Positions 1 through 13,164 of a DNA stretch of 64,000 bases are shown here, piece after piece (the first letter of the stretch is position 1; each line of letters opens with the position of its first letter). A program made the translations under genes and the position numbers. The DNA is from Telopea speciosissima. Lineage: Eukaryota > Streptophyta > Magnoliopsida > Proteales > Proteaceae. Where the stretch lies: positions 31,223,501 through 31,287,500 of the forward strand of contig NC_057916.1 in NCBI RefSeq assembly GCF_018873765.1, in the 5' to 3' direction. Below the pieces are notes generated by a model. It was not told the DNA's origin, searched no databases, and was given only the letters and a program-made list of their open reading frames with translations.

Positions 1-1669
1 AACCCACCCTTCCTCCCCCCCTCCCCCCCCCCCCCCAACACACACAATTCTAAAGACAAAAGACTCCAGAAGACACCAATTGGTCTCCAAGAGAAGCTAA
101 GAAGAGTTGCACAACATTTGAAGAGAAAATCAAGCAGGAAGATGGGTGAAGACCCTATACACTTGACTACTTACATTATCCTGGTTTTAGTTTGAGTGCA
201 TGCCGTCTGAGTTCCGGGCATTCCCCAAACCCCTGGAAGTTTGCCATATCAAAGATATCGACCTCCTACTCATGACTCATCCCCTTATACTTCAGTAACT
301 TTACATGTCTTTAGTTAGCCGTGACAATATGATCATGCAAGGGTGAGGCTGCTGTCCATAGTGGGACTGCAGAATCAACCGTATCTTACTTTTAATTCAT
401 GCACATATGTAGTTTAGGTCTATTTTTGGAGGGTTACTCTTACATTAATTTAGAAATTTTATGTACTTTTTCGTAATTTTAGCCACTGTTCGCTTAGGTC
501 TCCGTGCACCTCACGTTAGTAGTTTTATGCACTCCAGACTTAGGGATTTATGTTTTCATGCATCCACCTACGTGGATTTTGTGGTTTCTGTTTTCCAATG
601 GTTTTTCTAGGGTTTGTCGCATCTTTCAAGCAATTTTGGTATTTTTTATTACTATTATCTATTTTTCTTCGTATTTTTATGTTCACTAACTGTTTTTATG
701 CATATAGGAGTATTCTGGTCATTTGACCATTCTACCACTAATTTTGTTTTCTAAAAATTCCAAGAACTTGTTTTTATGCATGTAGGGGTATTCTGGTCAT
801 TTGTTCCTTCTACCTCTAATTTTGTTTTCTACAATTTCAAAAACTTGTTTTATGGTATCTTCTGATAGAATAGTATTTTATATAATTTCCCTTTTTCTGC
901 ATCCATACCATATTATTCATTGCATTTTGCATCTCGTAACATAAAAAAAAAGTATTTTGGTCGTTTGACCATTTTACCCCGATTTTGAGATTTATAAAAT
1001 CCCCAAAAATACCCTTCTGTCATTCTGACAATAAAACAAATTTAGACTTAATTTCCTACCATTTTAGTATTTTTCCTTAACCACATCCATATATTTTTTG
1101 CATTGCATGTAAGAGCTTTTCTTGGTCATTTGACAATCTTTGCTCTAATTTAATTTCACTAAGTTTCCAAAAATTACTATTCTGTTATGATACAATTGGC
1201 GCAAATAAAATAGTTATTTTCATGCATTACCATAATTGTTCCTTGCATTTTAGGTCTTATTTCCATATTAGGTTTGATTGCATTTCATAAATAACCTAAT
1301 TATGGTTTCTTGCTTTAATTAACTTTCTTGTATTCTTGGTATATATATTGCTGTCCACAAACTTTCCATATGTAGCACAGCTTGATTAGGGTAAGTTTCT
1401 GAACTTCCCTTATATATTGTTAGATTTTCTTTCCTAATTTAAATTAGATTCACTTTCCTTATTTGGATTTTATTTTCCTTCCTTACGTACACTAGATTTT
1501 ATTTCCAAATTTGTATACTAACCTTGTGTAGCATGGTGGAGATATGTGAGTGTCTCTAACTTTCCTTTTTGGCAGTTAGATTTACTTTCCTATTGATGTC
1601 TTACCATCCAAATGTCTAGGCTTAGAAAATTTTAATTCCTAATTAGAATGCTAAGTATGGAAGACCATT
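1..1669. other. Gene-free AT-rich sequence with degenerate direct repeats
   Basis: No coding exon could be supported. A C-rich homopolymer occupies about positions 17-36. Between about 690 and 1140 a phrase resembling TTCTGGTCATTTGACCATTCTACC recurs several times at uneven spacing; the two clearest copies begin near 690 and 769. The base composition and repeated phrase fit decayed transposon DNA. If the GIF exon at 7.7 kb continues leftwards, this would be intron. Confidence 0.4.
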
Positions 1670-1920
1670 TTTAAACTGGACGGACCGGGTGCCTAACACC
1701 TTCCCCAAACCGTAACCTGACCCCTACCCGATCTCACAGTTGGTCCCGGTGCCAACTGGAGTCAACTAGAAACAAAGACCATTAAGTTAAATTAATGAAC
1801 ATATCATGTGGAGCCCTACATCGCCTACATCTAGGTGGTGCCTCCTTCCTTGCACACAAGTAGTGGGACCCGTCCCTCCCTGGACGTGTCGTGTATCCAC
1901 ACCAACAAATTGGCTAGGAG
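1670..1920. mobile_element. Gypsy-type LTR-retrotransposon non-coding remnant (tentative)
   Basis: The stretch contains GGGTGCCTAACACCTTCCCC at about 1688, followed by CGTAACCTGACCCC and, near 1836-1905, a GGTGGTGCCTCCTTCCTTGCACAC / GGACGTGTCGTGTATCC block. I recall this phrase order from untranslated parts of plant Ty3/gypsy elements. No reverse transcriptase, integrase, primer-binding site or LTR pair is visible, so the call rests on remembered motif similarity only. Confidence 0.4.
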
Positions 1921-4740
1921 ACGTACCTATTCAACTTGCATAATAATTTGTAAGTCTACTAATAAGTTGACTTCATATATGTTATAAAGTCCAGACTGAC
2001 ATAAGAATAGCACCCCAACCCCGCCAAAAAAGAAAAAATAACACTTTGGAAAAGTGATATTTAAGAAAATGCCAAAAATTTGAAGCTGCCAAACAAGTTT
2101 ATATATGGGAAAATGTTTCCCGCCCCCCCCCCCCCCCATTTTAAAACGGTTCCTGTTGAGTTCATGTTTTCACTATCTCGACTTTTCAAACTAGTTTTCA
2201 ACCTCTGGAAAAGTCCAAAGGGTTTGGAGAAACTTAAATTTTGAAATAAAAATGTTAATCCAGATAACACTCAGCTGTAGCACAAAACTGCTTACAGATT
2301 AAAGATTGTTTCTATTGTGCAAGTAAGATGAATACATCCAACCAATTCTAGTTTCCATGACAACGAAAACAGGTGTCAAATCAGGGAAAATATTTAGACA
2401 AGCTCATAGCCCTCAGTTACCCGATCAAGATTCTAATCAAGTATGTAATAACTACCATCTTTAGCCAGAAAGATCATCACAACAACAACACTCATTTATT
2501 GGGGCAATAATTTTTAGAACAATAAATCTCCAGTCTTCGAATTAATACCTGAAAGATCTTTATTTTTTTATTTGGGGGGGGAAGGTAAAGTATTATGTAG
2601 GAGTTGTGAGCCTGTTTTCTAGATTTCAGTACTCCAAGATTTGTAGTTAAAACCAACCTGATACTGGATTAGATCAGTCCACCTCATTGAAACGATAATG
2701 AGAAAGAATTGAAAAGAATGGAATCAGTCTCTGAATTGTAACCAATAATGATGAAAACAAGATGACTTTGGTTATCTTCAATTCATAGGGGAAGTTAGTG
2801 TCAACTAGGGCTGGTGCAATCTGGCACTAACTTAAAATTGTTTCTTTTAATATATATTTTTATTTAAAACTCCAAGAAGCCCTAAGCTCATCCCACAAGT
2901 AAGATGGATCATCAAACGAAATCCGACAAGTGTCAAACGAGATAACCATGGATCAGTAGATCTTCATTTACATTGATAATCCAGACCTTCATTTACATTG
3001 ATAATCCAGACCTCAAATTGTCATTCCCGAAAATGTCATTGGAATCTCAACCGACTTCACCACCGAATTACTGAGATCGGTGATGTGCTTCTTAATCTAC
3101 TACTTTCCCTCATACTTGTGGAATTGCTTTCTAAAATGCATGATGCTACACCAATTATAAACTTAGGCAATCTCCTCTGATACCCTCCTAAAAGGCTTAT
3201 TGCTAGAAGGATTGAAATTGATACAGTACACCATCATCTTCACTTCTTCTAAGACTATTAGGCCCTATCTTCATTAACCAGCTCACATTAGGAACCATTA
3301 CATTCTCCTCTTCCCCAAACTTAAAAAATTGCCCACTCAACACTCAGTCCCTTGTTTCAATCAGTAGCTGTTCACCACTTTTTGGCCATCAAGGTTAAGC
3401 AAAGAGCAGATAGTGTTCTGAACCTGAATGCCGAAAGTCTTGCTCTACAGGGCAAACATGCTGGGAAGATACTCTCCTTTCATTGTGGGCATTTATTCAG
3501 GATTGAGAGGTGATGCTCAGTGAGAAGATATCTAGGATTTAAAAAGGATATCAGAGACCAGATATGTGGCGACTGATCCTGATATAAATTGGCTGATCTG
3601 GCCTCATATTAACCGATGTTTGGGGAAGATCAGTGGTAATCAGCTGGAATTGGCTGGATTGGTGACCATTGATCCCAACAAAAAGTGGGCGAACCGGACG
3701 ATCTGATTACGATTTTTGAAACCTCAACAACCCCCCCCCCCAAAAAAAAAAAAAAACCATTACATTTTTAAGATCTAATGACCCAATTAACATTTTTCTG
3801 TTTTCTCTGTTAATGCATCTAACTGTTGGATCCTTGTAACAGCTACATAGAAGACGCAAGAAATGAAACTATGGAGTACAGAGGAATGGAGTCTGACATT
3901 GGGATTATTTACATTGCATTGTTTTGGGCATTTTTATGGGGAATGAGTCCTAAAATGCTGCTTCTAATATCTCACTTCTGAAAACAACAGAATCAAAAAA
4001 AGAATCAAGTGAAACATCATGGAGTAATTAACCCTCGTATTGTAATTCTAGCAAGATTTCACATGAGATAATGTCATAAAGTAGCTTGTGCACAAAAAAG
4101 GCATGAAACTCCTGAAGCATACAAGCACCATCAAGAACTTGAGGTGATCAAATGAATCCAGCAAAAATGAATTGAAATTTCTGAACTTAGGGGATATTTT
4201 TCACCAGAATTAGGGCAAACCATTTATTAAATGTGAATTAAAGAACTTAATGCATATTGAAAGTGCAGGATATGGAGAGATTTTGAAAATTATTCCACGA
4301 GTACAACACATAATAGCTAAGACATCAAAGAAAATTTGAGAATGTCATCATTATAGAAAGAAAACTGAAGATTATTAACATAAATCATCACATATCACAA
4401 GACTTGTGATAAGAGAGAAACCCTGGCACGCTTGTCAGTAATAGCTCTAGCATCTACGAGGGAGCGCTTGAAGGAGTACAGCCTGGTGACCCTCACAAAG
4501 GATTAGTGTCATAGAAGTATCAAACCCTGACCATAGATACCCATAATAGCATCTACTTGGGTGTGCAAAAGGTAACTAAAATCTGAAGTAGTGCATGATT
4601 AATACTATTGGCTATAAGAGCACTAGAACTTTGTGTCCACCTGTGATACTCTCTCTCGCTTGCACACTTTATGTCGCTAACCTGTGATGGACAGATTATC
4701 ACAAAGAATACAGATTTGAAGATTCCTTACCCCCCCGTAC
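1921..4740. other. No gene seen; possible intron of the GIF gene
   Basis: I found no exon with convincing family similarity on either strand. Features are a C15-16 homopolymer near 2124-2138, a poly-C/poly-A junction near 3730-3757, and a GATC/GATT-rich degenerate stretch at about 3540-3715 like those at 8.2-8.6 kb and 43.2 kb. It lies downstream of GIF exon 1 in the minus direction, so it may be intronic. Confidence 0.35.
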
Positions 4741-4743
4741 AAA

Positions 4744-5047
4744 GCACATAACACGTGCTCTTCAACCAATTAAACAATCAATTGTTATATATTGACTTTG
4801 ATACTTACCCATGCCTTATCCATGCAATATGTCCTCTAACAGCAGAATTCACAAAAGGGAAATTCTGTTGCTTTCCAATTTCACAGGCCGAGAAAGAGAA
4901 AGCACATAACACGTGCTCTCCAACTAATTAATATATTGACTTTGATACTTACCCATGCCTTATCCATGCAATATGTCCTCTAACAGCAGAATTCGCAAAA
5001 GGGAACTTTCTGTTGCTTTCCAATTTCACTGGCCGAGAAAGAGAAAT
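4744..5047. repeat. Two-copy imperfect tandem duplication (unit about 150 bp)
   Basis: The first copy begins GCACATAACACGTGCTCT at 4744 and the second begins with the same bases at 4902. Both then run through TTGACTTTGATACTTACCCA, a CAGCAGAATTC motif and GGCCGAGAAAGAGAAA. The copies differ by small indels and a few substitutions, which indicates a fairly old local duplication. It contains no recognisable coding sequence. Confidence 0.85.
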
Positions 5048-5049
5048 AG

Positions 5050-7690
5050 AAGAGAAGAAAACGAAGAATACGAGGATAGCCGAAAGACCCAACAAGAGCA
5101 AACTCCACCCCATAATGCTACTTCATACAATAGGATAAACCCCAATGAGTAGGGCCTTGATACTTTCCCATACTGTGTCCAAACTTTAAACCCATTCAAT
5201 ATTTTTGGCATTATATTTAATAAAAAAAAATAGAATGTGACACTTCTGACTAGGAAATAAACTAAAAGTTACAGTTTGAAAGAATCTACTGAAATGCCTA
5301 TAAGGAAAGGCAACGAAAACCAACATCCAAGCAGTGTCAAGATTATTCATATCAAACGAGTGCTTTTTTTTGGGGAGGGGGTAAAATATCAAAAAAGAGT
5401 TACATAGTAAGAAAAGATAGAATCCGATAACGAAGGAGCCTCCTTTTCTTTGTTTATTTGACTTCCCAAGTTGCTGATTTGTTTTCTTTTTATTTCTTCT
5501 CTCTTTTGTATTTTGGACAGGGGAAGGGAAGCTACAATATGTGCAGAATTTGTTGAAACAGGTAAATTTAATCAATACAGAGCAACCCCACCCTGGGAGA
5601 GGTGTTCAGTAAAAGCCCATATAAGGCTCATCTAAAAGGGTGGAAGGACTACTCATAGAGAGAAATTCAGAAGAAATAATTTCAGAACGTCGAAAGAAGG
5701 AAGAATTCGTAGAGAGTCGGTGCTTGAACTTCTGAAAAGTAGGTGATGTTTTCTCTTTTTTCCTTTTTCAAGCATTCTTCTTTCTGTTTTTAAAGGGGCT
5801 TATGCACAACCTTTAAGAATCTAGAGGGAGGCATGACAGTTCCTGGAATATGAAATAAGTAACAGCTGGGTTAAATATAGAGAGGTCTAGTTATTAGTAA
5901 CAGATAATGTTCAAGGATGAATTAGTCACTTGACTCTATTCATATGAACATTTGAAATCACAGAAAAAAAAAAGGCAGCAGTTGAGAGAATTAATAGTAG
6001 CTGGAAGTCTCGTTTACGATCTGCACTTCACAATCTGTCTTGCCAACCAGAAATTTTAGGACAGAATATTGGCAATTCAGAAAATCCGGTTCTCCTACTT
6101 CAGAAGTCAATTTCCTTTAATATTAGGATAAAAGGGGAATTACATCAAGCAATGATAGAAAAAGTTTCGCATCTGCGACCTGACTGCAGGTATTTCTTGG
6201 AGCAACTAGAGTGAGTTCATTTATCAACCCCCCCTCCCCCAATAGAAAAAGAAAAAGTTCGATTGTATCTGCATGTCTCCCATACTTAATGAGATTTAAA
6301 TGAACATCAAGTTGAACTACTGTGGGCAGAGGGGGTGGCTATTGATTAAAACATGAAGTGTAGCCAATAAATCATGAAAATGAACTACATATGTGGTTGT
6401 TCCTGAAGATGAAATTTTGCAGCAGCGAAATGAGTTTTCTGTTATACTAAAAGTCAACCTTTAACTTTCTTCAGGCAAGTAAGCAGAAAACAAGGATAGC
6501 CAGATCACTTCTAGCACAAATAAAATCACGCCAGGTTGAACCCTCAAGCAATAAGAGCTATCATTCTGTCATCAAGATTAAAACCTCAGAGACAGCAAGG
6601 TAGAGTGGCAGACCTGAACTGAGGGAACTGGTTTCCCAAAAATAATTAGAATATGTCAAATGTCCTTGGAGGAGAGGAAACGGCTTTCTTTGTGGAACAC
6701 ACTTTTCCACATCATTTTGTCCCTTGGTCACCTTACAAGGCGAGCAGTTGGAATAACAGTAATCCTGGACCATGGGTCCATAGCCGATTAACACAACAGC
6801 TGAAATGACCTCAACTTACAGTAACCAGGTGGGGAGACTGCTCTTCCCGGTAGGGTCTTTTAGCTCCAAATGGAAAATAAACCACTGTGCAAAAGCTGAC
6901 AAGCAACCTCAATTCTTCTATGTAGAAGAAGAAGAAGAATGGAAGCTCATCAAATCCTAGTTGAATTTAACCCTCCCCCCCCCCCCTCCCACATCAACAG
7001 CACTGATGTGGAATTGCACAAGAATCAAAATTATCGGGTAGAGGAGGCATTAAAGGCACAGCTCCTACAGGATCCATAAAGATCCAATCTGCATTTGATA
7101 TCTATAATTAAACATAAAATAAAATAAAAAAGGAGAAAAGATAACCTACAACGCCAATTTTCACCTGTCCTCCATTATTCTATTAAGTATTCTGTAAACA
7201 TAAAAAAGCAGAATACCGTCTCTGTAAAGAGGTGAGCAAGAAAAATAAAAACAAATAAAGAAAGAAAGATCAAAAAGAGAAAGAACTACAAGAGACAAAG
7301 CAATAGAGAGAAGAGTTTCAACATCCATCAATATCATATCCGAAGCCCTAAATAATAAAAATAAACAAGTAACTAATCACATATAAGAACCAATGGAAAG
7401 AGCTCCAGAACCTCAAAACACATCAATATTTCTATATACGAAAACAGAAGCTCCAACCCAGTTCAGAAAAAGGAAAAACGGAAGCATGGGACAACCAAAA
7501 ACGCAAACGAAGAATAACCCATTTGAGTACAAGCTAAGTACATCAGATACCTAAGAAACAAAGCTTATGAACACATGTTAAGAGGTAACCGGGGGGTTTG
7601 AGAGAAAAACAAAATACAAACTTCGACGAACAAGCTACAGCAATATGGGAGAAAAAAAAAAGAAAAAGCAGAGACAGGAAGAGTTGAGAG
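5050..7690. other. No second gene or GIF exon 2 found; probable intron sequence
   Basis: I looked on the minus strand for the next conserved GIF exon (YLDENKSLILKIVESQN-like) and did not find it here or further left. The stretch is AT-rich with homopolymers (poly-C near 6970-6985) and no convincing exon. It directly follows the GIF exon 1 donor site, so it is most simply read as part of a long first intron. Confidence 0.4.
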
Positions 7691-7692
7691 AC

Positions 7693-7773
7693 CTGTTGAA
7701 TGTGATCAGTGGTGACGTTGTTGGGGTTATAGGCTGCCATCATGGGTTGCATCTGCATGAGGTGCTGCTGCAT
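7693..7773 (-). CDS. GIF: GRF-interacting factor (SSXT/SNH family), first coding exon only
   Basis: The minus strand encodes 27 residues starting MQQHLMQMQPMMAAYNPNNV and ending TTDHIQQ, immediately followed by a GT splice donor (CAACAG|GTCTCTC at 7693/7692). This matches the N-terminus and first exon boundary of plant GIF proteins (AN3/GIF1-3), homologues of human SS18. GIFs are nuclear transcriptional coactivators that bind growth-regulating factors and SWI/SNF remodellers and promote cell proliferation in leaves and other organs. The SNH domain that contacts GRFs continues in exon 2, which I could not find down to position 1, so the gene is cut by the window or has an intron over 7.6 kb. 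One usual Tyr near residue 15 is Asn here. Which GIF paralogue it is cannot be told from this exon. Confidence 0.85.
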
Positions 7774-7901
7774 TCTTTATGTATCTGTCTGAGCTAACCT
7801 AAAGCACTGCACCGCTAGAGATGATGTGCTACTCTCCTTTTCTCACTCTGTTTCCTTTTTCTTCTTTCTGGCTTCCAGACAATATAGACCAGAGAGGGAG
7901 C

Positions 7902-7925
7902 AGAGAGAGAGAGAGAGAGAGAGAG
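7902..7925. promoter_or_regulatory. GA dinucleotide tract in the presumed GIF 5' leader or promoter
   Basis: A (GA)n run of about 24 bp lies roughly 130-150 bp upstream of the GIF start codon; it reads as CT on the coding strand. CT/GA tracts are common in plant 5' leaders and core promoters and can bind GAGA-binding BPC factors. Any role here is inference from position. Confidence 0.35.
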
Positions 7926-7929
7926 TATA

Positions 7930-10900
7930 TGAGAAAATCACTATTCACTAACAATAGTAAAAGGGGGAGGGTTTTGCCATTTGGGTTTTGGATTTTGGAT
8001 TTTGGACTTTGGGTTTTCCGGAGGGTTTTTCTCAGTTTCAAGCTTTTTCACGTTAATAACAGGGTTGCATCAGCTATCACATGTTTAATGAAGTGATGAA
8101 ACCGAACATTATTATGAGTTTCTAACCAAAAAAAAACTGAAACATTATGAGTTGGAATCTTCCTACGAGGCAAGCAACAGCAAGCCCGACCAAAGTCCTA
8201 ATGACATTAGTAGTCTCTTTCGGACCTGTTGGGACCAAGGTTTTCAAAATGGAATCTGGAATTGAATTGCTATGGATTTTGATCGGACGGTCAGCATCAA
8301 AACGCTGTGGATTTCGATCTAACGGTTGGAATTGATTAGAAATGAAAGTTTTCGAATTACTGGGAATCATTGGCTGGAACGGTCACGGTCAAGGCTGAAT
8401 CAATTCATCGATCCAGTTCCCAATTTTTAAAATCTTGATTGTACAGAATCAATCTTCGTCAACTTGTTTTGGGTGATTTGGAATTGGTAACAATGGACGG
8501 ATTAGGATTTAGGAATCAATCGAATTGGGTAAACTTTAGCCAAACTTGGTTATACTTGATCAGACTCAATACGTGTAGAATCCATTTCTATCGGAATCAT
8601 GCTTTCAAATTGGTCGATTTCCTGATCTGAGTTCTAAAATTGTATGTTACTAGAATTTTTCATATTTAATTTAGGATAAGAAAGAAAAATATGAAATATG
8701 AGAAGATATAAATGTGGGAACAATTTATTGTCACCAAAGTGATGAACTAAGAAATTGTAAGGTTCTTTTTAATTTTCCGTTGTCTTATTCTCAATAGTTA
8801 GTTAATGTGAAGTAAAATAAAAATAAAAATAAAAAAGATTTTCAAAAAATATTGAATATTTTATATATTATTTAATTCATTTTTTATGTGAAATGATATG
8901 ATTATGCTAGTTGAAAATAATTATTATGCTGGAAGGGTAAAAAGGTAAAATTATGATATTGTTTGTAATCACGTTGGTTATAACAAGATTTTCTATATAA
9001 ATAATAAGGCTACAGGTTTGTGCCTAGACACAAGAAAGGTGAGATGACGACCACGTTTCATGAAATAAAAAAATCTTACCGTTGTTGAATACCGCCTTGT
9101 GTATCTTCATTGGCCTGTACTAGGCCTCCAAACTAGTGCAGGGCCACACAATCTGACAGTGATTCTTTTTCCAAACAAAAGGGGAAAAAGATTCCCCTTC
9201 AATAATATGGAGATGCTTTCCCACACCCTTTCATATGTTTATATATGCCCCACATTCTCTGTCTCACTCTTTTTCTCTTGTCTTCCTTGACCATGTGGAC
9301 CCTCTGTTTGACAACATCATTTTCCATGCCCACTAGGAAATCCTCTTCATAAGAAATTAAAAAAAAAAAAAAATTATCGTAGTGGTAGATTGACTTAGAT
9401 TTTCTAACTATTGAACTATTATTAACTCTTCCACCAAAAAAAATATATATCTATCAACTCTCAGCCTGGATAACAAAATTAACAGAAAATCCGGACAACA
9501 AAAAGAGAAGATGGAGGTGTTAGAATGTTAGATCTTGACTTAGAGGGTGTCTGACCTTTAGGGTTTTTGCCTTTTTCCTTTTTATTTTTATGTTTTTGTT
9601 TTTGTTTTTGTTGAGTTTCCTCACTTTATCTAGCATGATTGGTTGTTGGGGAGCCTGTTGTTGTTGTTGATTGCAATGTACCATGCTCTGTTCTGTGGTC
9701 CATTCTCCCTCTGTCTCCCTCTCCCACACCACCACCACCCACCCACCCTTTTTCCAACCTCTCTCTTTCTCCGGTGGACAAAGATTTAAGAGCAGTCATG
9801 CACCACCAGAGAGGCAGGCAGAGACCCTGGTACGGAGAAGTATGTGTAGCATCTCTTTCATTGTTTTAGACCTCTGTTAGGTTTACTCTCTTTTAATAAT
9901 CTGATAGACTCTTTCAGAGTTCGGTATACGTTATGAATTATGAGCTCTTAGATAGGGCACCAAGGCTCATATGGACCCACATTACACTCTTTTCATCATA
10001 TATACTGTTTTACGTCCCTCCTCTAGCGGGCAGCATGGAAGGGGAATATGAAATGTTAGAGTAAGAAGGGCCACTTTTTTTTTTTTTTTTTTTTTTGGGG
10101 GGGGTGGGGTGGGTGTTGTTCTCTGCTGGTCTGCGTGGAAATGCACGTGGTCGCAGGCTGCGTGTAGACACATTGGTGAGACGGAACAGCTATTTCGGTC
10201 ATTCAAGGGATGGGCCGGTCATTTTTCCCACCCATGTGTCCGGACACATCCTGTGTCTCCAGTGCAAAGAACAGTCTCCTTTTGTTTTTTTATATTATTG
10301 GAGTCTCGTAAAATTTTACTTGATATAGTCGTTAGGAAGAGGGTTCTCTTGGCAAGCTGTATAGAAGAGTGCACAAATGAGAGGCAACAAAGTGATTTCG
10401 TACATAGAAAAGGAGCGAGGTCATTTCATGTAAAGAGGAGAGAGAGAGAGAGAGTTAGCTACCATTGCCTCCACTGACGGCCAGTATGTCTTTCCTAATC
10501 ATTATAAATATTTTAGACTAGTCACGTGTCAAATTTAGTGATTTTCATCTTATTCATATGATTCATGTTAGATGGGAGCTCTTCTCTTCTTTTTCTATTT
10601 TTTTTTTCCCCCAACAATCTTAATCTTAATATTTAAAAGAGTTGATTTCTTCAAATAATTCTAAAAACATTTTTTTTTCTAAATATGCCGATGTGGATTA
10701 AAAATCAACACATAACTAAACAATGATGTGAACCTTCTTTTAGTAATTTAGACTTTCATAGTCCTTCAAGTAATTTGGATTTTTTGCTTAAAAAAATTAT
10801 CAATAACTCTCATGATTAAAATAGCAAGCGATATTGGGTAATACCGTAATAGGCCTTTTAACGCAGTTGATGTAGTGAGTTCTTAAAAGCTCCCTCCAAC

Positions 10901-12660
10901 AAAAGAAATAAGGTTCGATCATCTCTTTGCCACCATTGACATTTTATTTTCATACCATGTATCATTTTTATCACATGACAATTCAAATGGAACTGAAATT
11001 TTGTGGACATGAAGATCGTATAGTCCCTTCTTCACAAATCTCAACCTAATTAGAGTTAGTAACACGACAAAACAAATCGTTAAAAATTTCAAGACTACAA
11101 AGAGTATGCAAAAATGCACGTATTGGCATATTGGATTTTACCCAATTCTCCATATTGTGTAATTGTATTTTGTTGATGATAAAACATGAACATCTAGGTG
11201 GCAATCTGACAACTGGACACTTTAGTGATAACCTTATGATCATGATGATTTTGAGAATACCAATATATTTATTGAATGCGAAAGACAAATATAATCCCAC
11301 AAGGTATAGAAGAATAATAATTGAAGTATCAAACATTTAAGTTGGGAGTTGAATTAGAAGTACCAAGCAAGTATCATACAAATAGAAATTTTGAAATTGA
11401 GATCACATCATATAAGCTTATCAAACAAAAATTATTCAAGAATTGACAGATGCCAATGACTTGAAAGGAAGCATGTGCATCAAAGGAGTGGAATGATCAA
11501 GATCAACCTTCAAGAGTTCATATGATTAGGACTTTTAAATTTGTATGTAATCCTATGTAAATCGTCCAGTAGACTGGAAGCCCTCAGAATTGCAAAATAA
11601 ATCATCTAACATGATAAGATAGTCAACAAATCTCTTTGAGATAAGTGTTTTTTTGTTATTTTTTATGAAAGTGTAATCACACAAACCACACACCAATCCC
11701 AAAAGATTAACTAACTTTTCGGGCCGTTGATAGACAACTAACGATTTTTTAGGGAGGGTGGTCGATAAGCAATGCATGGCCATAGCCTAAACAGTTAATT
11801 CAGAAGGACGAATAGGTGGATGTCCTATGGACTAGAATCCAATCGAGTTAAGATGAGTCTGGCTGATTTCGACTCGATTTTCATGAAATTTTAGGACGTT
11901 TCGAATAAACAATGATGAATATTATTATTTGTGATGACAACTTTGATCCTTTGACTGGTGAGGAAAATTCAGGGTTTGCAAGGAGAGGAGGAGCAGGGAT
12001 GGGCATGCCTAGAAATTTAGAGTTTGGAAAGATTACCAAGACATGATGATATGGCAAACTCAAGAATCTTGTGCAGACGGCCTTGGGAGCTATTTTATTT
12101 ACTCCATGATGATTTTGTTTCAATAAAAGAAGTTGATAATAAGGGGACAAGACTCGTACATGGTAGATTCCTCCCATCAAGCATTCGAGCCTATCCCATA
12201 GGAGGCTGGGGTGTTTTTGGTTATTTCAAATAGATATTTATGCCCATTCAGTTGGCCTCCATGCAGGCTATGCACATGCATGGCCGTGCATGAAAACTTC
12301 TGCCATATTTGTATTTTGAAAAAGGACAGGGGAACTATTTGTGTTTAATTAATATATTTCTTTTGCTTTGCCATAAAAAAAAAAAGGATGAATATCCACA
12401 CGAGACTATTTGAGTTTTAAAACCTTGACACATGGGTCGCCAACTATAAATGGGACAATGAAGTCAACATTTTTAAATTGAAACCACCTCACAATCAAAT
12501 TATGGGGTCGGTTTAACTCACTTCATTTGGTTTCATGGGCTCTTAATAGTTGAGAAAAGTCCTATTTGTGGTCCCCAATCAAGACAAATTATTCTGGTGT
12601 GGTGGCCCATCTATTTATAGTTTATACCACTTTTCCTATGATAAAAGGAAAAATAAAATT
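7930..12660. other. Intergenic, no gene supported
   Basis: No exon, RNA gene or complete mobile element could be supported on either strand. About 8160-8640 is a degenerate GAATC/GATTT-rich repeat also seen at 3.5 and 43.2 kb. A poly-T/poly-G block sits at 10074-10103, a short GA microsatellite at about 10437-10453, and poly-A/T tracts near 9360 and 12376. The reading frames here lack codon structure or family similarity. Confidence 0.5.
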
Positions 12661-12667
12661 AAAGAAA

Positions 12668-13021
12668 GAGATTTTTTTTTGGTAAAAAGGAATTTTATTG
12701 CAAAGAGGGGGAAGAGGAGCACAAGGCATCCTGATTACACAGATCAAGAAACTAAGGAGTGGAAATAGGCCAAACTATCGGACTTGTCTCCGATAGCGCC
12801 CTCCAGGCTAGAGAGTTAGCAACAATATGTCAGTTTACAGAATCGGAAGTAGAAATCCCACCCTGCAGATTACTTGCTTTAATAGTTAACCTATCAAAAA
12901 AAGATGTTCTCCCAATATCTTCAATATTACAAAACATAATTGTTTTAGAGAAGAATTGTAATTGTTCCAAAATATGAGAAGTGTTCCAGAAATTGTGAGA
13001 AGGAAAAGATTCTTTGAGCAA
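12668..13021 (-). mobile_element. L1-type LINE 3' fragment (RNase H end plus tail)
   Basis: On the minus strand, 13021-12780 encodes a degenerate RNase H-like tail in broken frames, including NSLAWRALSE. This matches the ADSLARRAL signature near the end of plant L1 ORF2. It is followed by a short untranslated region and a T8 tract at 12671-12679, which is an A-tail in element orientation. The 5' part is missing, as expected for 5'-truncated LINE insertions, and the reading frame is disrupted. Confidence 0.6.
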
Positions 13022-13100
13022 ATATTACAGCTCCTAAGATGCGCTACACATCTGTATGTTGGTCCATCCCTGGGAGAACATAAATGTTAATCCTTCAAAG

Positions 13101-13104
<4 letters not shown>

Positions 13105-13140
<36 letters not shown>
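13105..13140. repeat. (CT)18 microsatellite
   Basis: This is an uninterrupted CT run of 36 bp between two oppositely oriented L1 fragments. It is long enough to be length-polymorphic. Confidence 0.95.
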
Positions 13141-13143
<3 letters not shown>

Positions 13144-13164
13144 AGTTATGTTTTTCACTAGTTG

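Noticed and set aside
5186..5575. 129-residue minus-strand frame
   Set aside because: Lys/Phe-rich translation of A/T runs, with no domain, in presumed GIF intron.
10109..10477. 122-residue plus-strand frame
   Set aside because: Crosses a poly-T/poly-G block and a GA microsatellite; no family resemblance.
11131..11340. Possible coding relic on either strand
   Set aside because: Two overlapping opposite frames exist, but neither gives a recognisable domain and codon structure is weak.
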